In this document: piece by piece, positions 1 to 13,138 of the stretch
Layout: each line of letters opens with the position of its first letter
Position numbering within the stretch: position 1 is the stretch's first letter
DNA from: Streptomyces sp. L2
GTDB taxonomy: Bacteria > Actinomycetota > Actinomycetes > Streptomycetales > Streptomycetaceae
DNA length: 64,000 nucleotides
Reading direction: 5' to 3'
Assembly (NCBI RefSeq): GCF_004124325.1
Contig: NZ_QBDT01000001.1
Location: forward strand, 124,001 to 188,000
Position numbers and translations under genes: made by a program
The notes under the pieces: generated by a model
The model's database searches: none
Told to the model about the DNA's origin: nothing
Seen by the model: only the letters and a program-made list of their open reading frames with translations

Positions 1-34
1 CGGAGGAACGCGCGCCGGGGCGGCCGGCGCGCGG

Positions 35-96
35 GGTCTGAGCGGGCCCGTCCTCAGCCGCGCGAGGTCTGCGCGGGCCCGTCCTCAGCCGCGTGA
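35..96. repeat. 31-bp tandem duplication downstream of bla
   Basis: Two copies of a 31-bp unit lie head to tail at 35-65 and 66-96, each beginning GGTCTG and containing GCGGGCCCGTCCTCAGCCGC. They differ at only two positions. The duplication lies just 3' of the beta-lactamase stop codon, and no gene is visible in bases 1-116. Confidence 0.7.
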
Positions 97-116
97 AGCC
101 CGGCCGGCGGGCGTCC

Positions 117-1031
117 TCACTCGCCGGGCGCCAGGACGCGGGCCGCGAGCCGTGCCGCCTCGGCGATCAGGTCGTCGTCCACCGGCGCCTTCTTGGCGGG
201 CTTCGCCGACAGCACGGCCAGGACGAGCGGCGTCTTCCGGGTGGTCCAGGCGATGCCGATGTCGTTGGCGCTGGCGTAGTCACCGGTGCCGGTCTTGTCG
301 GCGACGGTCCAGTCCTGCGGCAGGCCCTTGCGGAAGCGTTTGGCGCTGGTGGTGTTCCCCTTCAGCCAGGTGAGGAGCTGCTCGCGGTCCGCGGGGGCCA
401 GGACCCGTCCGAGCGCCACCTCCTCCAGGCTCCGCCCGACGGCCTCCGGGGTGGTCGTGTCGCGGAGGTCGCCGGGGATCGCCGAGTTGAGGTCGGTCTC
501 CCAGCGGTCGAGGCGGGTCACCTCGTCGCCGATCGACCGCATGAACCGGGTGAGACCCGCGGGACCCCCGATCTGACGCAGCAGCAGATTGCCGGCGGCG
601 TTGTCGCTGTACTGGATGGCGGCCGCGCACAGGTCCCCCACCGCCATACCCGCGTCGACGTGTTCCGCGGTCTTCGGCGAGTTGTCCAGGATGTCGCGCT
701 GCGGGTAGTGGATCACCCGGTCCAGCGGCGCGCAGTCCGCGTGGTCACGGAGGACGGCGGCGGAGGCGAACGTCTTGAACGTCGAGCACATCGCGAACCG
801 CTCCCCCGCACGGTAGGAGACGGTGTCCCCGGTGCGGACGTTGCGGGCGTACACGCCGAGGCGTGCGCCGTAATTCTGTTCCAGGTCGAGCAGCGCGTCG
901 TCGGCCCGGAGCCGCCGGGACGCCCCGGTGGCCGCCGAGCCGGGCGCGGCCGGAGTGAGCAGCGAGGTGGCGGAGAGGGCGAGGCCGGCCCGGAACAGGC
1001 GGCGGCGCGGCATCGAGATGGGACGGGCCAT
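117..1031 (-). CDS. bla: Class A beta-lactamase, exported
   Basis: This 304-residue protein hydrolyses beta-lactam rings with an active-site serine. All class A landmarks are present: S83-T-F-K86 (SxxK), S142-D-N, E178 in RWETDLN (the Glu166 equivalent), and K246-T-G. The N-terminus reads MPRRRLFRAGLALSA, with twin arginines before a hydrophobic stretch and an Ala-rich cleavage region, which suggests Tat export. The chosen ATG at 1031 has GAGGAGG about 9 bases upstream; an upstream in-frame ATG at 1130 has no such site and would run into the divergent promoter. The gene is divergent from a LysR regulator, as in the Streptomyces cacaoi blaL-blaA-blaB arrangement, so induction by beta-lactams is likely but inferred. 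Confidence 0.93.
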   Translation of the reverse strand: MARPISMPRRRLFRAGLALSATSLLTPAAPGSAATGASRRLRADDALLDLEQNYGARLGVYARNVRTGDTVSYRAGERFAMCSTFKTFASAAVLRDHADCAPLDRVIHYPQRDILDNSPKTAEHVDAGMAVGDLCAAAIQYSDNAAGNLLLRQIGGPAGLTRFMRSIGDEVTRLDRWETDLNSAIPGDLRDTTTPEAVGRSLEEVALGRVLAPADREQLLTWLKGNTTSAKRFRKGLPQDWTVADKTGTGDYASANDIGIAWTTRKTPLVLAVLSAKPAKKAPVDDDLIAEAARLAARVLAPGE

Positions 1032-1174
1032 GAGCGAGGACCTCCTCGTCATGCGTCGCCGGGGCGGACCGGTCGACGCCGTGGATCTTCGGTGCGCACA
1101 GCGAAACAGCCCGACCCCACCCATGTCCAAGAGTCAACTTTGAAGCTGCCATGCCTAATTGATATGAATGGCGA
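1032..1174. promoter_or_regulatory. Divergent bla / LysR promoter region
   Basis: These 143 bp separate the two divergent starts and must hold both promoters. The regulator-proximal part is AT-rich for this genome and contains an inverted repeat, GCCAT at 1148-1152 and ATGGC at 1168-1172, ending two bases before the GTG of the regulator. Its size and spacing suit a LysR-type operator with autorepression. No clean -35/-10 pair was recognised, so the operator role is inferred. Confidence 0.45.
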
Positions 1175-2158
1175 GTGGATCTTCTGGCGCATCTCGAGGC
1201 GTACGTCGCCACGGTCGACGAGAACGGCTTCTCCCGCGCGGCCGACCGGCTCGGCATCGCCCAGCCGCTGCTCAGCCGGCGGATCAAGACGCTGGAGGAG
1301 CACTTCGGCGGCCTGTTGTTCGACCGTTCGCGACGGCAGGTCACGACGACCGAGTTCGGCGTGCTGCTGCTTCCGTACGCCCGGGACGTGCTGGAGCGGG
1401 CCGAGCGGTTGCGGCAGGCCGCACGGGCGGCGCGGGGCGCGCGGGTGCACACGGTCGGGGTGCCCGCGGACTGCGACGCGGGGGCGCTGGGGCGGCTGAT
1501 CCGGTCCGGCGCGGACCGGGGGTTCACCCTGGGGGTGCGGGAACTGCCGCCCGCCGCACGGGCGTCGGGGCTCGACGACGGCTCGCTCCGGTACGCGCTG
1601 GTGCGGGTCGCCCCGGAGAACGCACGGCTCCGGGTGCCCCTGGGTCTGGCGTCCTCCGATACGCCCCGGCCGGCGGCGGGCCGGGGCCGCCCCCGGACGG
1701 TCCACCTGGAGGACCTGCGGCCGCGCCGGGAGGCTTCGGACCCGGTCGGCGAACTGCCGTTCGCCCAGCCGCTGTTGCTGATGGAGGAGGACCAGGTGCC
1801 GTACCTGCGCGACCGTCTGGCGCGGGCCGTCGCCCGTGCCGGGCTGCCCGAAGGCGTGGTGCGGCCGGCCGACGCGGCGGCCTCCGCACTCGCCGAGACG
1901 CTGGCCGGCCGGGCGCGCCTGCTGTGCACCGAGCCGTTCGCCCGGCGTCACGCGGCAGCGTGGACGCCACTCGCCGACGCCTCCTTGCACCGCGGGTACG
2001 ACGTGGGCGCCGCCCGGGACGGACACGGCGGCACGGGCACGCCGGGCTGGCTGGTGACGCTCCTGGCGGCCGCCGTGGGCGCCGTACCGGCCCCGCCCGG
2101 GGTGCCGGGGCCCGGTGCCGCCGTGGACGCCTCCGCGCGGCTGGCGGCCCGCGGATGA
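1175..2158 (+). CDS. blaA: LysR-family regulator of beta-lactamase (BlaA-like)
   Basis: This 327-residue cytoplasmic DNA-binding activator starts at GTG 1175 with an N-terminal winged helix-turn-helix. Residues 1-60 contain the typical LysR run DENGFSRAADRLGIAQPLLS followed by RRIKTLEEHFGG. The rest is an effector-binding domain that is Ala/Pro-rich and weakly conserved. It is divergent from bla and overlaps the downstream blaB-like gene by ATGA, so the two are translationally coupled. In Streptomyces cacaoi the LysR protein BlaA and BlaB are both needed to induce the divergent beta-lactamase gene; the same role is inferred here. The Shine-Dalgarno site is weak because the AT-rich operator abuts the start. 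Confidence 0.88.
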   Translation: MDLLAHLEAYVATVDENGFSRAADRLGIAQPLLSRRIKTLEEHFGGLLFDRSRRQVTTTEFGVLLLPYARDVLERAERLRQAARAARGARVHTVGVPADCDAGALGRLIRSGADRGFTLGVRELPPAARASGLDDGSLRYALVRVAPENARLRVPLGLASSDTPRPAAGRGRPRTVHLEDLRPRREASDPVGELPFAQPLLLMEEDQVPYLRDRLARAVARAGLPEGVVRPADAAASALAETLAGRARLLCTEPFARRHAAAWTPLADASLHRGYDVGAARDGHGGTGTPGWLVTLLAAAVGAVPAPPGVPGPGAAVDASARLAARG

Positions 2159-3090
2159 GCGCCGGCGAGCTCCGGCGCCCGGCCTGCGTCGCCGGTGACG
2201 TCGCACTGCTCGACGTCGCCGAAGCCGTCGCCGCCGACTGGTCGGCCCTCGGGGTGCGCGGCTCGTTCCTCGCCCGCCACATCGACACCGGCGAGCACCT
2301 CGGCTTCGACGTCGACGAGGTGATACCCCTCGCCTCGGTGGTGAAGGTCCCCCTCGCCCTGGTCGTACTCGACCGCATCGCGCGCGGGGAGCTGGACGCG
2401 GCCCGCCCGGTGACCGTGGACCCCGCCGGGAGCAGCGTGGGACCCACCGGGCTGGCGGCGTTCCGCCACCCGGCCACGGTGGCCGTCGGGGACCTGCTGC
2501 TGATGATGCTCTCGGTGAGCGACAACGCCGCCGCCGACGCCCTGTTCGACCTGGTGCCGGTCGCGGAGGTGGACGCGCGCCTGCGCGACCTGGGGTGCGA
2601 GGGCCTGCGGGTACGGCACCGGATGAACCACATGTACGAGTGCGCGGCCGGGGCGGCGGGGGACGACTTCTCCCTCGCCCTCGAACTCGCCGTGTCGGAC
2701 GAGCGGGCGGGGCGGCACACCATCGAGACGCTCGACCCGGCGCACGCCAACACGGGGAGCGCGGCCGCGCTGGTCGACCTGGTGGAGCGGGTGTGGCGGG
2801 ACGAGGTGTCGCGCCCGGAGGCGACCGCCGAGCTGCGGCGGCTGATGGGCCACCAGGTCTTCACCCAGCGCCTGGCCGGCGAACTGCGCGCGGACACGCT
2901 GAGGGTGAGCGGCAAGACCGGCACGTTCCTGCACCTGCGGCACGAGGTCGGGGTGGTCGAGGCCGCGTCCGGTGACCGCGTGGCACTCGCCGCCCTCACC
3001 CGCGCCGACCGCCGCGCGGGCCTCGCCCCGGACATCGACCTGGCGATCGCGGCGGCCGCCCGCCGCGCGTTCGAGGCACTGCGCCGCTGA
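2155..3090 (+). CDS. blaB: BlaB-like serine beta-lactamase-fold regulatory protein
   Basis: This 311-residue protein has a penicillin-recognising fold: S61-V-V-K64, S122-D-N and a KTG box (VSGKTGTF) near residue 260. It has no signal peptide and no obvious omega-loop glutamate like the E178 of the neighbouring enzyme, so it is probably a cytoplasmic ligand or muropeptide-sensing partner rather than a secreted beta-lactamase. Its ATG overlaps the stop of the LysR gene (ATGA at 2155-2158), which fixes the start and implies coupled translation. The order bla / LysR / serine-reactive protein matches the S. cacaoi system. A true cytoplasmic beta-lactamase activity cannot be excluded from sequence alone. 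Confidence 0.85.
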   Translation: MSAGELRRPACVAGDVALLDVAEAVAADWSALGVRGSFLARHIDTGEHLGFDVDEVIPLASVVKVPLALVVLDRIARGELDAARPVTVDPAGSSVGPTGLAAFRHPATVAVGDLLLMMLSVSDNAAADALFDLVPVAEVDARLRDLGCEGLRVRHRMNHMYECAAGAAGDDFSLALELAVSDERAGRHTIETLDPAHANTGSAAALVDLVERVWRDEVSRPEATAELRRLMGHQVFTQRLAGELRADTLRVSGKTGTFLHLRHEVGVVEAASGDRVALAALTRADRRAGLAPDIDLAIAAAARRAFEALRR

Positions 3091-3308
3091 GCCGCGAACC
3101 GACGCCGGGACCGACGGCGGGTGCGGGGAGAGCTCGTGAACGGGAGAGGACCGGGGGCGGATCGGCGTGAACCCGCTGGGTCCGGCACGGCACGGTGCGC
3201 GGGCGGCCAGGGCCGCCCCCGCGCAACACGCGCCGCGGGGAGGCGACGGCGGATTCGCGCGGGCCACCCCGCTGGCCGCGTCCGGGGCGCCTCACGAGGC
3301 GCACGCGC

Positions 3309-3350
3309 GAGGGCGCCCTGGCCGGCCTGTGCGGCCGGGCGGGCGCCCTC
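3309..3350. terminator. GC-rich hairpin downstream of katG and blaB
   Basis: A perfect 10-bp stem, GAGGGCGCCC at 3309-3318 and GGGCGCCCTC at 3341-3350, encloses a smaller GGCCGG/CCGGCC hairpin. It sits 11 bases past the katG stop and faces the convergent blaB gene, so it probably terminates both. The rest of 3091-3308 has no gene that can be supported. Confidence 0.7.
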
Positions 3351-3361
3351 GGTGTGGTGGA

Positions 3362-5629
<2,268 letters not shown>

Positions 5630-6067
5630 TCAGGAACTGCGGCCGGTGGAGCAGGCGGGGCACAGGCCCCAGTAGACGACCTCGGCCTCGTCGATGGAGA
5701 AGCCGCGGTTGTCGGACGCGATCAGGCAGGGAGCCTCGCCGACCGCGCAGTCGACGTCGGCGAGGGCCCCGCAGGACCGGCAGACGAGGTGGTGGTGGTT
5801 GTCGCCGACGCGCCCCTCGAACCGGGCCGGACTGCCGGCCGGTTCGATGCGCCGGACGAGACCGGCCGCCGTGAGGGCATGCAGCGCCTCGTAGACGGCT
5901 TGCAGGGAGATGTGGCCCACGCGGGTGCGGACCCCGGAGGCGATCGCCTCGACGCCGAGGTGGTCACCGGCCCGGACGGTCTCCAGCAGCGCGACGCGGG
6001 CCGCCGTCACGCGCAGGCCGGCACCGCGGAGCTCGTCGGCGGTGGTCGGGGTCTGGGCTGCGGTCAT
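5630..6067 (-). CDS. furA: Fur-family peroxide/metal-responsive repressor FurA
   Basis: This 145-residue Fur-family regulator probably represses itself and katG, acting as the FurS/CatR class does in other Streptomyces. It has an N-terminal winged helix with [11 protein letters not shown] histidine cluster, H91-H93, is followed by two CxxC pairs, C96/C99 and C136/C139, a typical structural zinc site. Two further cysteines lie at 107 and 114. The ATG is 53 bp from the AT-rich operator region and katG follows after 33 bp. Metal identity (Fe or Mn) cannot be told from sequence. Confidence 0.92.
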   Translation of the reverse strand: MTAAQTPTTADELRGAGLRVTAARVALLETVRAGDHLGVEAIASGVRTRVGHISLQAVYEALHALTAAGLVRRIEPAGSPARFEGRVGDNHHHLVCRSCGALADVDCAVGEAPCLIASDNRGFSIDEAEVVYWGLCPACSTGRSS

Positions 6068-6125
6068 GGCGTCGAACCTACCCTCATAAACACGAGAGAT
6101 TCAAGAAAACGAATGATGCAATTTT
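6068..6125 (-). promoter_or_regulatory. furA-katG promoter and probable Fur-type operator
   Basis: This unusually AT-rich block directly upstream of furA reads on the minus strand through TTCTTGAATCTCTCGTGTTT. It is the only AT-rich stretch near the gene and is where a redox-sensitive Fur repressor would bind to autoregulate. The exact operator and -10/-35 boxes are inferred, not matched to a verified consensus. Confidence 0.5.
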
Positions 6126-6388
6126 GGCCGTGTCCCGGTCCCCCTGGTGTTCACCCGGACGCCGGGCGGGATTCCCCGCGGACGCCGGGCGGGGATGCAC
6201 CCCGGCCGTGGCGCCCGCCGGGGGCCTGGCCGCATCATCCGGCCGGGCGCCGCCGGCGCGGGTGCGGCAAGCCGGTCGGTCGTCCGAACGGGTGAGCAGC
6301 CGCCGCGTCAGCGTCGTGCAAGCGCCGCGTCAGCGGCGGCTGCCACTGTTGTCCATGTGAACGGCACGGGAAACCGGGCCGGGAACGA
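6126..6388. other. Non-coding stretch upstream of tRNA-like element A
   Basis: No gene is supported here. The region has a direct repeat of GGACGCCGGGCGGG (about 6159 and 6180) and a doubled GCCGCGTCAGCG. Its last 50 bases, ending in a GC-rich hairpin GGCACGG/CCGGGCC with a GAAA loop at 6363-6380, resemble the sequence before the second tRNA-like element. That conserved leader may contain the promoter of the RNA. Confidence 0.5.
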
Positions 6389-6486
<98 letters not shown>

Positions 6487-6566
6487 AGCTCGATACACAA
6501 AAGGCGCATAAAGCCCATTCGGCGCGAAACCCGGAGTCCACTTCCAGGCGCACGAGAGGGGCACGG

Positions 6567-7463
6567 GTGGATCTGGACGCCGTCGCCGACGAGCTGTACG
6601 GGGTGCGGCCGGAGGACTTCGTCGCCGCGCGCGACCGGCGTGCCGCCGAGGCCCGCGACGCCGGCGAGCCGGACCTCGCCAAGGAGATCGGCACGCTGCG
6701 GCGGCCGAGTCTGGCCGCCTGGGTCAGCAACCTGCTCGTCCGCCGGCAGGCCGACGAGGTACGGCCCCTGCTCACCCTCGGCGAGGACCTGCGCCGGGCC
6801 CACCGGGAACTCGACGGCCCGCAGCTGCGCCGACTCGCACACCAGCAGCGGGAGGTGATCGGCACGCTCGGCCGGCAGGCCCGGCAGCTGGCGGCGCAGG
6901 CGGGACACCCGGTCGGTGAGGGCGTCCAGCGCGAGGTCGAGGAGACCCTGCACGCCGCGCTCGCCGATCCCGGTGCGGCCCGGGAGTGGGCGGCGGGCCG
7001 GCTGGTGAAGCCGCTCAGCTCCACCGTGGGCTTCCCGGCCGCCGACGAATCCGCCGTGGGGCGCCGCCGTACCGCTCCCCCGGCTCCGGCGCCCGAAGGG
7101 ACCGCGAAGCGATCCGGCGGCGGCGAGGAACGCCGGCGTACGGCCGAGCAGCGCCGGCGTCTCACCGAGGCCCGCCGGGCGGCCCGGGACGCCGAGCGGG
7201 AGCTGCGCGCCCGGCAGGACGAGGCGGCGTCCGCCGACCGTGAGGCCGAGGACGCCGCCCGGCGGCTGACGGAGGCGGAGGAGCGGCTGCGGGACCTGCG
7301 GGAGCAGACGCGCCGCGCCCAGGAGGAGCAGCGGCGGGCCCGGGCCGGTGACCAGAGCGCCCGGGAGCGCGCCCGGGAAGCCGACCGGGCCGTGCGCGAG
7401 GCCCGGCGGCGGGCCGAGTCCGCCGCGCGGGCCGAGGAGCGGACAGCGGCGGCGGCCGGCTGA
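6567..7463 (+). CDS. Coiled-coil protein of unknown function
   Basis: This 298-residue cytoplasmic protein starts at GTG 6567 behind GAGAGGGG. The N-terminal half (to about residue 150) is a conserved-looking helical domain: LYGVRPEDFVAARDRRAAEA, then LRRPSLAAWVSNLLVR. The C-terminal third is an Arg/Glu/Ala-rich coiled coil with no hydrophobic segments. It is followed 55 bp later by ku, so the two may be co-transcribed. I do not recognise a characterised family. The Ku neighbour suggests, but does not show, a DNA-associated role. Longer upstream readings of the same frame would run through the tRNA-like element and are not credible. Confidence 0.8.
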   Translation: MDLDAVADELYGVRPEDFVAARDRRAAEARDAGEPDLAKEIGTLRRPSLAAWVSNLLVRRQADEVRPLLTLGEDLRRAHRELDGPQLRRLAHQQREVIGTLGRQARQLAAQAGHPVGEGVQREVEETLHAALADPGAAREWAAGRLVKPLSSTVGFPAADESAVGRRRTAPPAPAPEGTAKRSGGGEERRRTAEQRRRLTEARRAARDAERELRARQDEAASADREAEDAARRLTEAEERLRDLREQTRRAQEEQRRARAGDQSARERAREADRAVREARRRAESAARAEERTAAAAG

Positions 7464-7518
7464 GGTGCGGCGGGCGGCCGTTCCGTAAGGGCGGGGCCAG
7501 GACAGGAGGCGAGAGGCG

Positions 7519-8421
7519 ATGGCGAGACCGATCTGGACCGGCGTCCTGACCTTCGGGCTGGTCACCCTGCCCGTGGGCCTGTACACCGCGACCGAGGACC
7601 ACACCGTGCACTTCCACCAGCTGCAGCGCGGCACCTCGGACCGCATCCGCAACAAGCGGGTCAACGAACGCACCGGCAAGGAGGTCGACTCCCAGAAGAT
7701 CGTCAAGGGGTACGACCTCGGGGACGGCGAGTACGTCGTCGTCGAGCCGGAGGAGCTGGAGGAGATCGCGCCGGGCCGCTCCAAAGTGATCGACATGGCC
7801 GGGTTCGTCGATCTCCGCGAGGTCGAGCCCGTCTATTTCGACCGCACCTACTACGTCGGGCCGCGCGGCAAGGAGTACCTGACGGCGCTGCGCGCCCAGC
7901 CGAACGCGCTGGTGCTGCACACCCTGCACTGGGCCGACGAGGTGCGGGACCCGGCCGGGGTGGTGACCGATCTGCCGGACCGGCGCGGCAAGGCCGGGGG
8001 CCGCGAGCTGAAGACCGCCGAGCAGCTGATCGACGCCCTCTCCATCGACTGGGAGCCCGGGGAGTACCGCGACACCTACGAGGAGCGCGTGAAGAAGCTC
8101 GTGGAGGCCAAGCGCGAGGGCGAGGAGATCGTCGGCGAGGCCGAACCGCCCGAGGCGACCAACGTCGTCGACCTCATGGAGGCGCTGCGGCGGAGCGTGG
8201 AGCAGTCCGGGTCCGGCGGCAGCCGGGGCAAGCGGTCCGCGGGCAGCGGCGGCAAGCAGTCGGGCGGCCGGCGCCGCGACAGCGGCAAGGGCCTTGACCT
8301 GGGGTCCCTGCCGAAGGCGGAGCTGTACGAGCGGGCCGGCGCGGCGGGGGTGCGGGGCAGGTCGAAGATGACGCGGGACCAGCTGGTGGAGGCACTGTCC
8401 GGGAAGGGGGCGGCGGCCTGA
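7519..8421 (+). CDS. ku: Non-homologous end-joining protein Ku, apparently internally deleted
   Basis: This 300-residue protein is a bacterial Ku, the homodimeric ring that binds double-strand ends and recruits LigD. The N-terminus MARPIWTGVLTFGLVTLPVG, the core VLHTLHWADEVRDP and DTYEERVKKLVEAKREG are typical. After a basic Ser/Gly/Lys linker, residues 257-296 (LPKAELYERAGAAGVRGRSK) form a SAP-like DNA-binding tail. Between YYVGPRGKEY and LTALRAQ, about 28 residues usual in the family (the KxYxLLxxAL...FVxR segment of the beta-barrel) are missing, in frame. No ligD lies in the window. Whether the shortened ring still closes is uncertain. ATG 7519 is preceded by GGAGGCGAGAGG. Confidence 0.93.
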   Translation: MARPIWTGVLTFGLVTLPVGLYTATEDHTVHFHQLQRGTSDRIRNKRVNERTGKEVDSQKIVKGYDLGDGEYVVVEPEELEEIAPGRSKVIDMAGFVDLREVEPVYFDRTYYVGPRGKEYLTALRAQPNALVLHTLHWADEVRDPAGVVTDLPDRRGKAGGRELKTAEQLIDALSIDWEPGEYRDTYEERVKKLVEAKREGEEIVGEAEPPEATNVVDLMEALRRSVEQSGSGGSRGKRSAGSGGKQSGGRRRDSGKGLDLGSLPKAELYERAGAAGVRGRSKMTRDQLVEALSGKGAAA

Positions 8422-8656
8422 AGCACCGCGCCCCGAGCAGGGGTTGACCACCCTCACCGCCGGCCTGGGACCGGCCCCGTCAGCGTCCCGCGGCGCCTCA
8501 CTCGTCCGGGTGCACCCCGCACCGCCGTCCGTGGCGTCCTGCCCGCCGTGTCGTTCGGCAACAGTGTGATGTTTTCGACGTGACGTGATTGAAGCGGGCC
8601 AAACGGGCAACGTTCCCCTTCATGCCCCCCGCGAACCCCCTCCGGCAGGTGATTCG

Positions 8657-9853
8657 ATGACCACGGCGACGACCCGGGCCACCCGGACGCCGCCCGCCCG
8701 CGCAGGCGCGCCCTCGGCCACGACGTCCCCGCCCTCCTCCAGACCGTCGCTGCCGTCCCTCACGGGGCTGCGGTGGATCGCGGCGTCGCTGGTGTTCGGT
8801 CTGCACGTGCACAACTTCAACTTCTTCGGCGGCACCGGCCAGCGCCTGGTGACCTGGGCGTTCGGCGCCGGTTCCACGGGGGTGTCGTTCTTCTTCGTGC
8901 TGTCCGGCTTCGTGCTGACCTGGTCGGCGCGCCCGCACGACAGCGCGCCGGCCTTCTGGCGGCGGCGCATCGCCCGCGTCTACCCCGTGCACCTGGTCAC
9001 GGCGGCGCTCGCGCTGCTCATGGCGTACACGCTGTCCGGCCTGGCGAGACCGACGCCGGCGCAGGGCCTGGCCAACCTGCTGCTGCTGCACTCCTGGCGG
9101 GACTCCTGGTGGCAGGTGCTGGACCCGGTCAGCTGGTCACTCGCCTGCGAGGCGTTCTTCTACGCCGCCTTCCCGCTGCTGTTCGTGCTGCTGCGCCGGG
9201 CCGGCGTGCGCGGCGCCGCCGCGCTGGCCGCGCTGTCGGTGGCCGCGGTGGCCGTCCTGAGCTGGGCGGACTTCCACCACTGGACGACGCTGCAGCTGTA
9301 CTCCTTCCCGGCCGCCCGGCTGCCGGAGTTCGTGCTCGGCGCGGCTGTGGCCCGGCTGGTCCTGCTGGGCCGCTGGCGCGGGCCCGGCCTGGCGGGCTCG
9401 CTGGCGGTGGCGATCATCGGCTACTTCCTGGTGCCGCAGGTGGCCCACGGCTATGCCGCGACCGTCTGCACCATCGTCGGGTTCGCGCTGCTGATCCCGG
9501 CCGCCGCCCTGGCGGACATGAACGGCCTGCCCTCGCTGTGGCGGCACCCGCGTCTGGTGCGGCTGGGCGAACTGTCGTTCGCCTTCTATATGGTTCACCT
9601 GCTGGTGGTGCACGCGGCCGCGAACGTGCTGGGCCCGAAGCCGCAGTTGCACCTTCTGCCCGCGGTGGCGGTGACCGCCGTCGTCTTCGCCGTGGCCCTC
9701 GGGCTGTCCTGGGTCCTGTACGAGGCGGTCGAGCGGCCGGCGCGCCGGCTGCTGCTGCGCCGGCGCCGGGCCGGCGGCACGGCTCCGGTGCCGGGCCCGA
9801 AGACCGAGACGGTTTCGGCCGGCCGGGAGGCCACCGCCACAGCGGGTGACTGA
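8657..9853 (+). CDS. Membrane O-acyltransferase (acyltransferase 3 / OafA family)
   Basis: This 398-residue integral membrane protein has about ten hydrophobic helices. Family signatures include LTGLRWIAASLVFGLHVHNF at residues 35-55, FFFVLSGFVLTWS, the basic RRRIARVYPVHL, and SWSLACEAFFYAAFPLLF. Such enzymes transfer acetyl or other acyl groups to sugars of exported glycans, lipids or secondary metabolites; the substrate is unknown. The start at 8657 has AGGTG upstream and removes an implausible N-terminal extension. The gene stands alone between ku and the second tRNA-like element. Confidence 0.88.
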   Translation: MTTATTRATRTPPARAGAPSATTSPPSSRPSLPSLTGLRWIAASLVFGLHVHNFNFFGGTGQRLVTWAFGAGSTGVSFFFVLSGFVLTWSARPHDSAPAFWRRRIARVYPVHLVTAALALLMAYTLSGLARPTPAQGLANLLLLHSWRDSWWQVLDPVSWSLACEAFFYAAFPLLFVLLRRAGVRGAAALAALSVAAVAVLSWADFHHWTTLQLYSFPAARLPEFVLGAAVARLVLLGRWRGPGLAGSLAVAIIGYFLVPQVAHGYAATVCTIVGFALLIPAAALADMNGLPSLWRHPRLVRLGELSFAFYMVHLLVVHAAANVLGPKPQLHLLPAVAVTAVVFAVALGLSWVLYEAVERPARRLLLRRRRAGGTAPVPGPKTETVSAGREATATAGD

Positions 9854-9949
9854 GACGCCGTACCGGCGAGCGGTGTCAGCGGCGTGTCAGTGGCCGCTGT
9901 CATGGTTGATCCAGTGAACGGCCCCCGGGGAACCGGGGGCCGGGAGCGA

Positions 9950-10047
<98 letters not shown>

Positions 10048-10058
10048 CCTGGCACGCC

Positions 10059-10095
10059 CGTGCGCCGGCCCCCGGGGATGAGGGGCCGGCGCACG
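10059..10095. terminator. Strong bidirectional terminator hairpin
   Basis: A perfect 14-bp stem, CGTGCGCCGGCCCC at 10059-10072 and its complement at 10082-10095, has a 9-nt loop. It follows the tRNA-like element by 12 nt and the convergent chaplin stop by 9 nt, so it can serve both transcripts. Confidence 0.85.
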
Positions 10096-10104
10096 CGCGC
10101 GGTG

Positions 10105-10347
10105 TCACTGGGAGACGCAGGTGTTCCCGGTGGCGGGGTTCAGCAGACCCACCACGTTGATGCTGTTGCCGCAGGCGTTCACGTCGAGGTCGACCGGGAT
10201 CTGGACGACGTTGCCCGAGAGCACGCCCGGGCTGTTGGCGGCCACGCCCGTCGTGGGGGCGGGGTCGGCCGCGTGGGCGGCGGTCGCGCCCGTCAGGGCG
10301 AGGAAACCGGCGAGAACGGCTGTGGTGGCGAAGCTGCGCAGACGCAT
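10105..10347 (-). CDS. Short chaplin (surface amyloid protein)
   Basis: This 80-residue secreted protein has a Sec signal peptide (about 1-31, ending AAHA) and one chaplin domain. The mature region carries NSPGVLSGNVVQIPVDLDVN, then ACGNSINVVGLLNPATGNTC, with two cysteines that normally form a disulfide. Short chaplins self-assemble into amphipathic fibrils on aerial hyphae and spores and lower surface tension. ATG 10347 has a GAGG upstream and gives a compact signal sequence. It is monocistronic between two hairpin terminators. Which numbered chaplin it is cannot be said without alignment. Confidence 0.93.
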   Translation of the reverse strand: MRLRSFATTAVLAGFLALTGATAAHAADPAPTTGVAANSPGVLSGNVVQIPVDLDVNACGNSINVVGLLNPATGNTCVSQ

Positions 10348-10497
10348 GAGGTACCTCACTGCTAGGCGTTGGGACACCTCCATCTCACCGGCACCCGCCC
10401 GAACCCGCCCGCCCGGTTACGCCGTCCGCCGCGAGCTCCACCGAACCGGCCCAATGCGGCTCGCGGCCGCGCCCACTCGCCCCGAGGCAGCGCGACG

Positions 10498-10538
10498 CCC
10501 CCGTGCCGGCCGGGGGACTCCGGCAGGCGACGGGGGCG
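10498..10538 (-). terminator. Terminator hairpin after katE
   Basis: GCCCCCGTGCCGG at 10498-10510 pairs with CCGGC (10521-10525) and ACGGGGGC (10531-10538), giving a long, slightly bulged GC stem 11 bp past the catalase stop codon. Confidence 0.6.
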
Positions 10539-10548
10539 GTCGGTGGGC

Positions 10549-12822
<2,274 letters not shown>

Positions 12823-13052
12823 CGCTACGGGTTTCCTTCGCTGGTCACGGGGGTGTTCGGTCGCGACGCGAGGCCCTGCGGCGAGGATCGTGCCGTCGTA
12901 CGGCGGCGTACGGCCGTCTCGGCACCGGTTCGGCACAGCCGTCGGCCCCCGGAGAACCGGGAACCCGCGGGCCCCACTGCCGGGCGGGTCCAACTGCCGC
13001 CCGCCGGAGTTTGGTTGAGGAAGGGCCGGTGTCTTGACCCGGAGGACAGGGG

Positions 13053-13077
13053 GTACCCGGCTGCCCGCATACGACAC
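13053..13077 (-). promoter_or_regulatory. Possible sigma-B-type promoter for katE
   Basis: Reading towards katE, GTGT (13077-13074) and GGGTAC (13058-13053) are separated by 15 nt, close to the stress-sigma pattern GTTT-N14/16-GGGTAY. The 12823-13138 gap holds no gene and would give a leader of roughly 220 nt. One base of the -35 deviates, so this is tentative. Confidence 0.35.
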
Positions 13078-13138
13078 CTTAGGCGCTGCGGTCCCGGCCC
13101 GCAGGGCGGGCGCCGCCGGGTCGGGGACGGGCCCTGGC

